A stretch of 64,000 bases of DNA. Origin: Streptomyces sp. CT34 (GTDB taxonomy: Bacteria; Actinomycetota; Actinomycetes; Streptomycetales; Streptomycetaceae). The stretch is from assembly GCF_000805335.1 (NCBI RefSeq), contig NZ_KN708638.1, positions 7,616,671-7,680,670 of the forward strand, read 5' to 3'. Positions 1-8,753 of this stretch are shown here, piece by piece; positions within the stretch are counted from its first letter, which is position 1; the number at the start of each line of letters is the position of its first letter. The notes beneath the pieces were generated by a model. That model worked only from the letters and a program-made list of their open reading frames with translations. It ran no database searches and was not told the DNA's origin. A program made the position numbers and the translations under genes.

Positions 1-163
1 GACCGCAATCTACAACGGTGTGTAATCATCTCCTTACTCTTGGTAGTTGGGGTTGGGTCCGTGATGGAGGGCCAAGGGTTTCCCGGAACGGGCCGTGGCA
101 GCCAGGTCCCTCCCAACCTCTGGCTGAAGCCGGGCGCAATGCCCCTGACTTCCCTCTGGGTTT

Positions 164-168
164 GGAGG
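164..168 (+). promoter_or_regulatory. RBS fixing the thioester reductase start
   Basis: GGAGG lies 8 nt before GTG at 177. It places the start directly at the Rossmann-fold beta strand and argues against the longer upstream reading from base 18, whose first 53 codons give no recognisable sequence. Confidence 0.7.
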
Positions 169-176
169 CATCGACA

Positions 177-1343
177 GTGCACGTCGCCCTCACTGGTGCC
201 ACCGGGTTTCTCGGTCTGCGGCTGGTCCGAGAGTTGCTTGAACGCCATGACTCATTGACTCTGCTGGCCCATGCCGGATCCGGTGGCGCGCTGCGGCGCA
301 TCACCCGGTTCTTCGAACTCACCGGCGCGCCCGCTGCGCTGATCACAGAACTGCCCAAGCGGCTACGTGTGGTGGAGACCGACCTCAGCCGGCCCCGGAT
401 CGGTCTGTCCTCGGCCGATTTCCAGAGGCTGGCCGATGAGCTCGACGTGATCTGGCACAGCGCGGGAAACATCAATCTCGACGATGACCTGGTGAAACTG
501 CGCCGGGTCAACGTCGAGGGCACGCGGAACGTCCTGGCGCTCGCCGCTGCCGGCGGCCGAAAGCCGATGGTTCACCACATCAGCACCGCATTCGTGGCCG
601 GCGCGCGCCGGGACGGTGTGGCGTACGAGGACGAGCTGGACGACGCGCTGGGCTTCGAGAACGCCTACGAGCGGTCCAAGTACGAGGCCGAAATCATGGT
701 GCGTGAATGGTCGCGGACGCACGGCCGCCCGGTCGTGGTTTTGCGGCCGAGCATTCTGGTCAGCGATCTGCCACCGCATCCTGAACTGCCCGAGCACCCG
801 TTGCAGTTCGTGGATCAGATCTTCCGGACCGTGCTGTGCCGGCTTGATATGGCGGGGGTGGGGATTGCCGAGGGACACCGGCCGGTGATGCGGATGACCG
901 GATCTCCTCACGGTCACCTGAACTTGCTCCCGGTGGACCATGCGGCCTCGGTCATGGTCCGGCTGGCGAGCAGGCAGCCCTCCGGATGCGTGGACACCTA
1001 CCACGTCGTACACGACCACGACGTACCGGTCCCGGTCATCGTGGCCCTGCTGGAGCGGCTCGCGCCCATGCGACTGGAGCTGGTCGAGCACCGGCCCTAC
1101 GACCTGACTCCGCTGGAGGCCGCAGCGGATCTCTATCCGGGGTTCACGCCCTATCTCAGCCATCGTCGGCGCTTCGACGACACCCGCGTTCGGACGTTGC
1201 TCGGTGCGTCGTTGTCCGGGGTGCACGTGGACCTGGACTACCTGATCGCGGGTGTGGCGGCCGTGGAACAGCCGTGTCCGCGTGCGCCCTTCGGCCCTTC
1301 ACACCTTGATGGAGATCCTCTTGTCCCTCTTGAAATGCGATGA
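177..1343 (+). CDS. Stand-alone thioester reductase (SDR-type reductive release domain)
   Basis: 388-residue NAD(P)-dependent SDR of the thioester-reductase/male-sterility (NAD_binding_4) type. The nucleotide-binding motif GATGFLG is at residues 7-13 and the catalytic YxxxK is Y164-K168. Such domains reduce an acyl thioester on an ACP to an aldehyde or alcohol. They normally sit at the C-terminus of NRPS/PKS proteins or in heterocyst-glycolipid HglB; here the domain is a separate polypeptide. The GTG start follows GGAGG. The gene's 3' end overlaps the pfaD start, so the two are probably translationally coupled, and it is the first gene of the lipid synthase operon visible here. Release of the Pfa-type chain is inferred from position. 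Confidence in the family is high, in the exact substrate low. Confidence 0.85.
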   Translation: MHVALTGATGFLGLRLVRELLERHDSLTLLAHAGSGGALRRITRFFELTGAPAALITELPKRLRVVETDLSRPRIGLSSADFQRLADELDVIWHSAGNINLDDDLVKLRRVNVEGTRNVLALAAAGGRKPMVHHISTAFVAGARRDGVAYEDELDDALGFENAYERSKYEAEIMVREWSRTHGRPVVVLRPSILVSDLPPHPELPEHPLQFVDQIFRTVLCRLDMAGVGIAEGHRPVMRMTGSPHGHLNLLPVDHAASVMVRLASRQPSGCVDTYHVVHDHDVPVPVIVALLERLAPMRLELVEHRPYDLTPLEAAADLYPGFTPYLSHRRRFDDTRVRTLLGASLSGVHVDLDYLIAGVAAVEQPCPRAPFGPSHLDGDPLVPLEMR

Positions 1344-2901
1344 CGCCGTCGGCACGCCGCCGATGTTCACTGCGGAGGAGATCGCGGCCGGCGTCCGGCG
1401 AGTCCGGGAACACGCGCATATCGTGGCCGACACCGCAGGGGGCGGACTCGGGTTGGTACTGGGTCCCAGACCCGCAGGTGGGATCGTGGGCACGCTGCCG
1501 CCGCTGTATCCGGAGTGGCTGGGCGGCCGTACCTTCTGCGAGGCACACGGTGTCCGTTTCCCTTACGTCGCGGGGGAGATGGCCAACGGCATTGCCACGA
1601 CCCGGATGGTCATGGCGATGGCCGGAGCCGAGATGCTCGGCTTCTTCGGTGCCGGCGGACTGGGACTGCCTCAGATCGAGAGCGCTGTACGGGAGTTGGT
1701 CACTGAGCTTACGGGCGTGTCGAACTGGGGGGTGAACCTCATCCATTCCCCGTCCGAGGCCGAGTTGGAGTACCGCGTCGCGAAACTGCTGCTCCACTAC
1801 GGGGTCCCCTGCATCTCGGTATCAGCCTTCATGGAACTGACTCCGGCGGTCGTGTTGTGCTCGGCGTCGGGGCTGCGGCGGGATGGGGAGGGCCGGATCG
1901 TGCGCCGTCGACGGATTCTCGCCAAGATTTCTCGGCCGGAGACAGCGGAGAGGTTTCTTTCCCCGGCACCCCAGAGTCTGCTGCGGCGACTGGTGGAGCT
2001 GGGGGAACTCACTGCCGAAGAGGCGGAACTGGCCGCCAGGGTGCCGATGGCCGAGGACATCACGGTGGAGTCCGACAGCGGTGGACATACCGACAACCGA
2101 CCGCTGGGGTCGCTGTTGCCACGGATTCTGCTGCTGCGGGACGAGCTCACCCGGCGCTTCGGCTACGCCCGGAAGGTCCGGATCGGTGCCGCGGGCGGAC
2201 TGGGCACGCCGACGGGAGTGGCCGCCGCCTTCGCCTTGGGGGCGGACTACGTGGTGACCGGATCGGTGAACCAGGTCGCCACGGAGGCCGGTATCTCCGA
2301 GGAGGCCAAGGCGATGCTGGCCGAGGCCGACATCGCCGATGTGGTCATGGCGCCCGCGGCCGACATGTTCGAGATGGGCATCAAGCTCCAAGTTCTGCGC
2401 CGCGGCACCATGTTCGCGCCCCGGGCAGGCCAGCTCTATGAGGCATACCAGGTACATGCCTCGCTGGAAGAGCTTCCGACAGCGCTGCGCACCAAACTCG
2501 AACGCGAGGTGCTGCGGGCGCCGATCGAGGAAGTCTGGGCCGCTACCCGGCAGTTCTGGCAGCAGCGTGATCCGGCGGAACTGGCCCGGGCGGAAGCCGA
2601 TCCCAAACATCGCATGGCGCTGGTCTTCCGCTGGTACCTCGGCAACTCCAACCGCTGGGCCATCAGCGGGGACAGCGCCCGGCGCACCGACTACCAGATC
2701 TGGTGTGGTCCGGCGATGGGCGCGTTCAACCGGTGGACCGCGGGCAGCTTCCTCGCCGAACCGACCAACCGTTCGGTGGTGCAGATCGCTCTCAACCTGC
2801 TCGAAGGCGCAGCCGTCGTCACCCGCGCACACCAGCTCCGCACCTACGGCCTGCCGATAACGGCCTCGGCGTTCCACTTCACCCCGCGCCGTCTCGCATG
2901 A
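1309..2901 (+). CDS. pfaD: PfaD-like trans-acting enoyl reductase (PUFA synthase subunit)
   Basis: About 530 residues matching the PfaD family: an FMN-dependent TIM-barrel reductase related to nitronate monooxygenase, which reduces the enoyl thioester in PUFA and secondary-lipid synthases. Diagnostic stretches include GEMANGIATTRMV near the N-terminus, the flavin-phosphate segment AAGGLGTPTGVAAAFALGAD, and the C-terminal WCGPAMGAFNRW typical of PfaD. The start is uncertain. ATG 1309 lacks a clear RBS, while TTG 1321 has GGAG 6 nt upstream. Both overlap the end of the thioester reductase gene. Only 27 bp separate it from pfaA. It would act in trans on the chain carried by the PfaA ACP. Confidence 0.9.
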   Translation: MEILLSLLKCDDAVGTPPMFTAEEIAAGVRRVREHAHIVADTAGGGLGLVLGPRPAGGIVGTLPPLYPEWLGGRTFCEAHGVRFPYVAGEMANGIATTRMVMAMAGAEMLGFFGAGGLGLPQIESAVRELVTELTGVSNWGVNLIHSPSEAELEYRVAKLLLHYGVPCISVSAFMELTPAVVLCSASGLRRDGEGRIVRRRRILAKISRPETAERFLSPAPQSLLRRLVELGELTAEEAELAARVPMAEDITVESDSGGHTDNRPLGSLLPRILLLRDELTRRFGYARKVRIGAAGGLGTPTGVAAAFALGADYVVTGSVNQVATEAGISEEAKAMLAEADIADVVMAPAADMFEMGIKLQVLRRGTMFAPRAGQLYEAYQVHASLEELPTALRTKLEREVLRAPIEEVWAATRQFWQQRDPAELARAEADPKHRMALVFRWYLGNSNRWAISGDSARRTDYQIWCGPAMGAFNRWTAGSFLAEPTNRSVVQIALNLLEGAAVVTRAHQLRTYGLPITASAFHFTPRRLA

Positions 2902-2928
2902 CCGCACCGATCGGCAAGGAAAAAGAGC

Positions 2929-5900
2929 ATGACCGACGCCCAATCCAGGCAGGTCCCCATCGCCGTGATCGGTATCGGCGCCCTGCTTCCCGGTTCACCG
3001 GACGCCGGAGAGTTCTGGCGCACCGTGGTAGCCGGGCGTGACGTGATCACCGATGTCCCGGCGCGCCGCTGGCTCGTCGAGGACTACTACGACCCTGACC
3101 CCGCCGCAGCGGACAAGACCTACGCCCGGCGCGGCGCGTTCCTGCCCGAAATCGACTTCGATCCGCTGGCCTACGGCATCCCCCCGAACACGCTTCCTGC
3201 CACGGACTCCAGCCAACTGCTGGCGCTGTCCGTGGCCGAGCAGGTCCTCATCGACTGTGACGCGCTGTCCACTGTGGACCGCGGGCGGGTCGGTGTCATC
3301 CTCGGCGCGGCTGGGTTGGAACTCCTGATCCAGATGAACGCGCGGATCCAACGCCCGGTATGGCTCAAGGCCATGCGGGAAAACGGCATTCCGGAGGCGG
3401 AGGCTCAGGCCGTCTGTGACCGAATCACCGAGCACTACACGCCCTGGCAGGAGTCGACCTTCCCAGGGCTGCTCTCCAACGTCATCGCGGGGCGGATCGC
3501 CAACAGGTTCGACCTGCACGGCACCAATCACACCACTGACGCCGCATGCGCCAGCTCGTTCGCGGCGCTGACCGCGGCGGTCGGCGAACTCGCGCTCGGC
3601 CGGGCCGACCTGATGCTCAGCGGCGGTGTCGATACCGACAACCACATCGGCGTGTTCTTGTGCTTCTCCAAGACGCCCGCTCTGTCGGCCAGCGGTGACT
3701 GCCGTCCCTTCTCGGCCGCCGCCGACGGCACGATGCTCGGCGAGGGCCTGGCGATGTATGCGTTGAAGCGTCTGGCCGATGCCGAAAGGGACGGCGACCG
3801 CGTCTACGCGGTGATCCGTGGTATCGGTACTTCCTCGGACGGCAAGGGAACCGCGATCTACTCGCCGCTGTCCGAAGGCCAGGCACGTGCCCTGCGGCGA
3901 GCCTACGCCGAGGCGGGTTACGGCCCGGGGACCGTTGAGCTGGTTGAAGGGCACGGCACGGGTACCGGTGCGGGCGACTCCGCGGAGTTCGCTGCGCTGC
4001 GCCATGTCTACGGGGAGTCCGGCCGGGCAGGCCGGCAATGGTGCGCACTGGGATCGGTCAAGTCCCAGATCGGGCACACCAAATGCGCCGCGGGCGCCGC
4101 AGGGCTACTGAAGACCGTGCTGGCCCTGCATCACAAGGTGCTGCCGCCGACGATCAAGGTTGACCAGCCCCATCCCGCGATGAACATCGGTGACAGCGCG
4201 TTCTACCTGAACACCCGGCCGCGACCGTGGGTGCGTGCCGGCGACCATCCGCGCCGCGCCGCGGTCTCGAGTTTCGGTTTCGGCGGCAGCAATTTCCACG
4301 TCACCTTGGAGGAGTACACCGCCAGGGCTGCTGACCGCCTGCCTTGGCGTGTCCGCACCGCCCCTTCCGAGCTGGTGGTTCTCAGCGGCGCGTCATCGAA
4401 GGCCGTGCTCGAGCGAGACTTCGACGGCGGCCGCGCGCTGGCCGACATCGCACGGGAGAGCCAGGCGGCATTCCGGGCCGATGATCCGGTACGGCTCGCC
4501 GTCGTCGCCACCGACACCGCAGACCTGCAACAAAAGCTCACCCACGCCGCCGTGCAGATCCGGCGGCAGCCCGACATGGCCTTCTCCGCCCCGAGCGGGA
4601 TCCACTACGCCACCGGTGCTCCCGCCACCGACCGGATCGCCTTCCTCTTTCCTGGCCAGGGCGCCCAGTACATCAACATGGGCGCCGATCTGGCGATGAC
4701 GGCGCCCTCGGCCCAGGCCGCGTGGGACCGCCTGGGCAGCATCGAGTTCGATGGACAGCCACTGCACCGCGTGGTCTTCCCACCACCCGCTTTCAACGAC
4801 GAAGAGCGGGACGGCCAGAACTCTTTGCTGCGGGCAACCGAGTGGGCGCAGCCCGCGCTGGCGGTGCACAGCCTCGCACTCCTGGCGGTCATGCGCGGCC
4901 TCGGCTTGGAGCCGGACTGCGTTGCAGGGCACAGCTTCGGTGAGCTGACGGCGCTGCACGCGGCGGGCGCACTGGATGCCGAGGCATTGGTAGCTGTGGC
5001 CCGCAGGCGTGGCGAGTTGATGCGTGAGGCCGCGCGGGTGCCCGGTGCGATGCTGGCCGTCACGGCGGAGCGGGCGAGAGTCGAGACAGCTGTCACCAGC
5101 AGCGGCGCCACCGACGTGTGGCTGGCCAACCACAATTCACCGAGCCAGTTCGTGTTGTCCGGCGCCGCTGACACGATCGAGAGGATCGAGCGTGAACTCG
5201 CCGCCGATGGCATCGGCGCACGCCGCCTCAACGCCGCGACCGCTTTCCACACGCCGCTCGTTGCTGCGGCGAGTGAGCCATTGTTCGAGTTCTTGGGCGA
5301 CGCGGCGATCCGCGAGCCCCGACTTCCGGTCTACAGCAACGCAGACGCGTCGACCTACCCCGCACAACCCGCCGCAATCCGCCGCAGGATCGCCGAACAC
5401 CTCGCCGCCCCCGTGATGTTCAGCGACGAGATCGAAGCCATGTACGCCGCCGGTGCGCGGACCTTCGTCGAGGTCGGCGCGGGCGCCGGCCTTACCGGGC
5501 TGGTCGGGCAGATCCTCGGCGAGCGCGAGCACCTGGCGGTGAGCCTGGACCATCCGAAGCGCAACGGGGCCACCGCCCTTCACGAGGCACTCGGCCGCCT
5601 TGCCGTGCGCGGCGTGCGACTTGACTACGAACAACTGTGGGAGCCCTACGCGCCCCCCGTGGCAGCAGCAAAGGAGCGTAAACCCGCGATGACCGTGCCA
5701 CTCAGCGGCACCAACCACGGCCAGGTCTACCCGCCTGAGGGCGGGGCCGGCGCACTGCCCGCACCAAACCCGCCCCGCCAGGAAGCGGCGGCCGTCCCCG
5801 CCGAGCGGGCACCCGTCGCCTCGGACTCCGGCGCGCACCCCGTGGATGCGAACTGGTTCGCCATGATGGAGAGTGCGCAGCGGCACATGGCGGAGACGCA

Positions 5901-8709
5901 CACCGCCTGCCAGCGCATGCTGACCGAGAGCCACATGGCCTTCCTGAGGACGACCGAGTCCACTTTCGCCGCGCTGCTGGGCGGCCAGGCCGCCACAGAG
6001 ACGGTCACCACTCCGATGGTGCCGGCGCCGGCGTTGCCGGCCTTGGAGATGGTTGAAGCACCTCAGGCACCCCTCGTTTCGAGGACGCTACCCACGCCAC
6101 CCGCCATGGCCGAACCCGATGCGCCTCCGCCCTCTGACACATCCGCACCGGTGACGACTCCGGACACCTTCGGGGAGTTGCTGTTGTCGGTGGTGGCCGA
6201 GCGGACGGGGTATCCGGCCGCGATGCTCAACCTGGACATGGCCCTTGAATCGGATCTCGGAGTGGATTCGATCAAGCGGGTGGAGATTCTGTCAGCGTTG
6301 CGAGAGCACGTGGGTGATCTGCCCACGGTTGACGTGGCCCAGCTGGGCAGACTCCGCACCCTGCGGGAGATCGCCGACGGATTCACCACAGGTACGGCCC
6401 CGACGCAGGACACCGTCGGCGCGGCAGCGCCCACTGCACAGCCACCGGAGCTGGAGGAGCAGACCGAGCTCACCCGGCTCGCGGTTCGTGCGGTCGACAC
6501 GCCTGCACCCGGGCTGGCGATGGCGGGGCTCGGGGACGGACCGATCGTGGTGACCGAGGACGGCTCCGGCGTTGCCGAACTGGTCGTGGCAGGGCTTACG
6601 GAATACGGCATCAGTGCCGACGTGGTGACCAGCGTGCCCGCAGACGTACGGGGGGTGGTGTACCTCGGTGGGCTCGCCGAACTCGATTCGCCGGAACAGG
6701 CGTTGGCGCGCCAGCAGGAGGCGTTCCAGGTGGCGCGCTCGGTCGCGGCCCACTTCGCCGAGCACGGCGGGCTGTTGGTAACCGTACAGGACACCGGCGG
6801 TGACTTCGGCCTCCGCGGCAGCCGACCCGAACGGATCTGGCTCGGCGGTATCGCCGCACTGGCCAGGACGGCAGCCAGGGAATGGCCCGCAGCCTCGGTG
6901 AAGGCCATCGACTGCGAACGTGGGGAACGCCCAGCCGAAGCCGTCGCGGCGGCGATCGTCGGGGAACTGCTGGGCGGCGGGCCGGCCCTGGAGGTCGGCC
7001 TGCGCGCCGACGGCACCCGCAGCACGCTGGCAGCGGTCCCGGCGCCCGTGGCGTCCGGCCTAGCGGCAAAGATCGGGCCGGACTCGGTGATCGTCGCCAC
7101 CGGCGGCGCACGCGGGGTGACCGCGACGGCCATGCTGGAGCTGGCACGCACCTGCAAACCCCGAATCGTGCTCCTCGGCCGCACCGAACTCGTCACCGAA
7201 CCCGCCGGCCTGGCCGCCGCCGGCGATGAGGCCACGCTCACTCGTGCTCTCGCCGAGCGTTCCGGCGGCAGTGGCGTGCCCGCGGCGGTCGCCGCGGAGG
7301 CCCGGCGGATTCTTGCGGCACGGGAGGTCCGGGCCACGGTGGCGGCGCTGGAGGAAGCCGGTTCGTCCGTCAGGTACCTGCCGGTGGACGTCCGGGACAG
7401 CGGTGTGCTGTCGGCCGCGCTGGCCGGGGTGCGTAGGGAGTGGGGGCCGGTCACCGGGATCGTGCACGGTGCGGGGGTGCTGGCCGACAAGCTGATCGCC
7501 GACAAGACCGACGAGCAGTTCCGGGCTGTGCTGGGCACGAAGGTCGACGGTCTGCGCGCGCTGCTCGCGGCGACCGAGGCGGATCCACTGGACGTCATCG
7601 TCTTGTTCTCCTCGGTTGCCGCGGTCCGCGGCAACGCCGGGCAGAGCGACTACGCCATCGCCAACGAGGTCCTCAACCAGGCGGCCGCCGCCGAAAGGGC
7701 TCGGCGGCCCGGATGCCTGGTACGGGCCCTCGCTTGGGGGCCGTGGCACGGCGGTATGGTCACCCCTGCATTGGCCGAGCACTTCGACCGCTCTGGTGTC
7801 CCGCTCATCCCGGTCGGACTGGGCGCCACGGCCTTCACCGCCGAGTTGGCCGATCCTTCCACTGACACGCGAGTAATCATCGCGGCAGGGGAGGACCTCG
7901 ACCCCATGAACGCGACCAGCGGACCGGACGCCGCGGAGGTGCGTCTGTCCTCCCGTAGCCACCCCTACCTGGTCGACCATCAGATCGCGGGAAACCCGGT
8001 GCTGCCGGTGGCGCTGGCACTGGACCTCTTCGCCAGAGCCGCCGCGGCCTGGCGGCCCCCCGTGGACCTTCCCGTGCTACGTGACCTCCGTGTGTTCCAC
8101 AAGGTCGTTCTGCCGGACCTCAACGGCCGCGGCCACCGGCTGGCCCTGCGCAGCCGTCCCGAACTCACCGGTTCGCTCTCGGAGTTGGCGGCCGAGCTGC
8201 TCGACGCGGACGGCACGCCGCACTTTCGCGCCGTACTGGATTTCGGGGCACGCTCTCCGCAGCCGGCGGAGTGGAGCGTTCCGGGCGGTATGGCTCCGTT
8301 GCCCCGTGAAGAGATCTACGACGGCCGGGTGCTCTTCCACGGATCGGGGTTCCAGGCCATCCGCTCGGTGCGGGGAATCTCCGCTCATGGCGCCGAGGGT
8401 GAAGTGACCGGTCTACGTGAGCTCGGCTGGGAAGGAGACAACTGGCAACTCGACCCGGGTGCGTTGGACGGCGGGCTGCAACTGGCCGGGCTGTGGGCCG
8501 AGAGTGTGTTGGGGGAGGCCAACCTGCCCATGGCCGTCGCGGAGTGCCGGGTATACCGGCGCGGTCCGGTCCCGGCGCCTGCTCGGTGCGTGGTGCGAGC
8601 ACGCAAGGTCCACGAGACCGGCGCGCGCTGTGATCTGGCGTTGCTCGACCAGGACGGGAAGCCCTGGATGGAACTGCTCGGGGTGGAGCTCGTCCGCCGC
8701 CCCGACTGA
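2929..8709 (+). CDS. pfaA: PfaA-like iterative PKS, KS-AT-ACP-KR-DH, single ACP
   Basis: 1926 residues. Ketosynthase about 1-460 with nucleophile C207 in DAACASS, HGTGTG, and the second His in KSQIGHTK. Acyltransferase about 565-880 with GHSFG (S669) and FHTP, consistent with malonyl loading. A helical linker at about 976-1016 is followed by one acyl carrier protein with S1114 in GVDSIK. Ketoreductase about 1385-1600 with TGGARGVT and an intact Ser/Tyr/Asn set. C-terminal PKS-type double-hotdog dehydratase from about 1670, with H1684 in HQIAGNPVLP. PfaA proteins making EPA or DHA carry four to nine tandem ACPs, so one ACP points to a secondary-lipid type such as HglE. AAGGA lies before the ATG. 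The gene lies between pfaD and pfaC in one operon. Confidence 0.93.
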   Translation: MTDAQSRQVPIAVIGIGALLPGSPDAGEFWRTVVAGRDVITDVPARRWLVEDYYDPDPAAADKTYARRGAFLPEIDFDPLAYGIPPNTLPATDSSQLLALSVAEQVLIDCDALSTVDRGRVGVILGAAGLELLIQMNARIQRPVWLKAMRENGIPEAEAQAVCDRITEHYTPWQESTFPGLLSNVIAGRIANRFDLHGTNHTTDAACASSFAALTAAVGELALGRADLMLSGGVDTDNHIGVFLCFSKTPALSASGDCRPFSAAADGTMLGEGLAMYALKRLADAERDGDRVYAVIRGIGTSSDGKGTAIYSPLSEGQARALRRAYAEAGYGPGTVELVEGHGTGTGAGDSAEFAALRHVYGESGRAGRQWCALGSVKSQIGHTKCAAGAAGLLKTVLALHHKVLPPTIKVDQPHPAMNIGDSAFYLNTRPRPWVRAGDHPRRAAVSSFGFGGSNFHVTLEEYTARAADRLPWRVRTAPSELVVLSGASSKAVLERDFDGGRALADIARESQAAFRADDPVRLAVVATDTADLQQKLTHAAVQIRRQPDMAFSAPSGIHYATGAPATDRIAFLFPGQGAQYINMGADLAMTAPSAQAAWDRLGSIEFDGQPLHRVVFPPPAFNDEERDGQNSLLRATEWAQPALAVHSLALLAVMRGLGLEPDCVAGHSFGELTALHAAGALDAEALVAVARRRGELMREAARVPGAMLAVTAERARVETAVTSSGATDVWLANHNSPSQFVLSGAADTIERIERELAADGIGARRLNAATAFHTPLVAAASEPLFEFLGDAAIREPRLPVYSNADASTYPAQPAAIRRRIAEHLAAPVMFSDEIEAMYAAGARTFVEVGAGAGLTGLVGQILGEREHLAVSLDHPKRNGATALHEALGRLAVRGVRLDYEQLWEPYAPPVAAAKERKPAMTVPLSGTNHGQVYPPEGGAGALPAPNPPRQEAAAVPAERAPVASDSGAHPVDANWFAMMESAQRHMAETHTACQRMLTESHMAFLRTTESTFAALLGGQAATETVTTPMVPAPALPALEMVEAPQAPLVSRTLPTPPAMAEPDAPPPSDTSAPVTTPDTFGELLLSVVAERTGYPAAMLNLDMALESDLGVDSIKRVEILSALREHVGDLPTVDVAQLGRLRTLREIADGFTTGTAPTQDTVGAAAPTAQPPELEEQTELTRLAVRAVDTPAPGLAMAGLGDGPIVVTEDGSGVAELVVAGLTEYGISADVVTSVPADVRGVVYLGGLAELDSPEQALARQQEAFQVARSVAAHFAEHGGLLVTVQDTGGDFGLRGSRPERIWLGGIAALARTAAREWPAASVKAIDCERGERPAEAVAAAIVGELLGGGPALEVGLRADGTRSTLAAVPAPVASGLAAKIGPDSVIVATGGARGVTATAMLELARTCKPRIVLLGRTELVTEPAGLAAAGDEATLTRALAERSGGSGVPAAVAAEARRILAAREVRATVAALEEAGSSVRYLPVDVRDSGVLSAALAGVRREWGPVTGIVHGAGVLADKLIADKTDEQFRAVLGTKVDGLRALLAATEADPLDVIVLFSSVAAVRGNAGQSDYAIANEVLNQAAAAERARRPGCLVRALAWGPWHGGMVTPALAEHFDRSGVPLIPVGLGATAFTAELADPSTDTRVIIAAGEDLDPMNATSGPDAAEVRLSSRSHPYLVDHQIAGNPVLPVALALDLFARAAAAWRPPVDLPVLRDLRVFHKVVLPDLNGRGHRLALRSRPELTGSLSELAAELLDADGTPHFRAVLDFGARSPQPAEWSVPGGMAPLPREEIYDGRVLFHGSGFQAIRSVRGISAHGAEGEVTGLRELGWEGDNWQLDPGALDGGLQLAGLWAESVLGEANLPMAVAECRVYRRGPVPAPARCVVRARKVHETGARCDLALLDQDGKPWMELLGVELVRRPD

Positions 8710-8753
8710 ATTCACCTCGCCGTTCCCCTCCGCATTCGTGAAGAGAGACTGGC

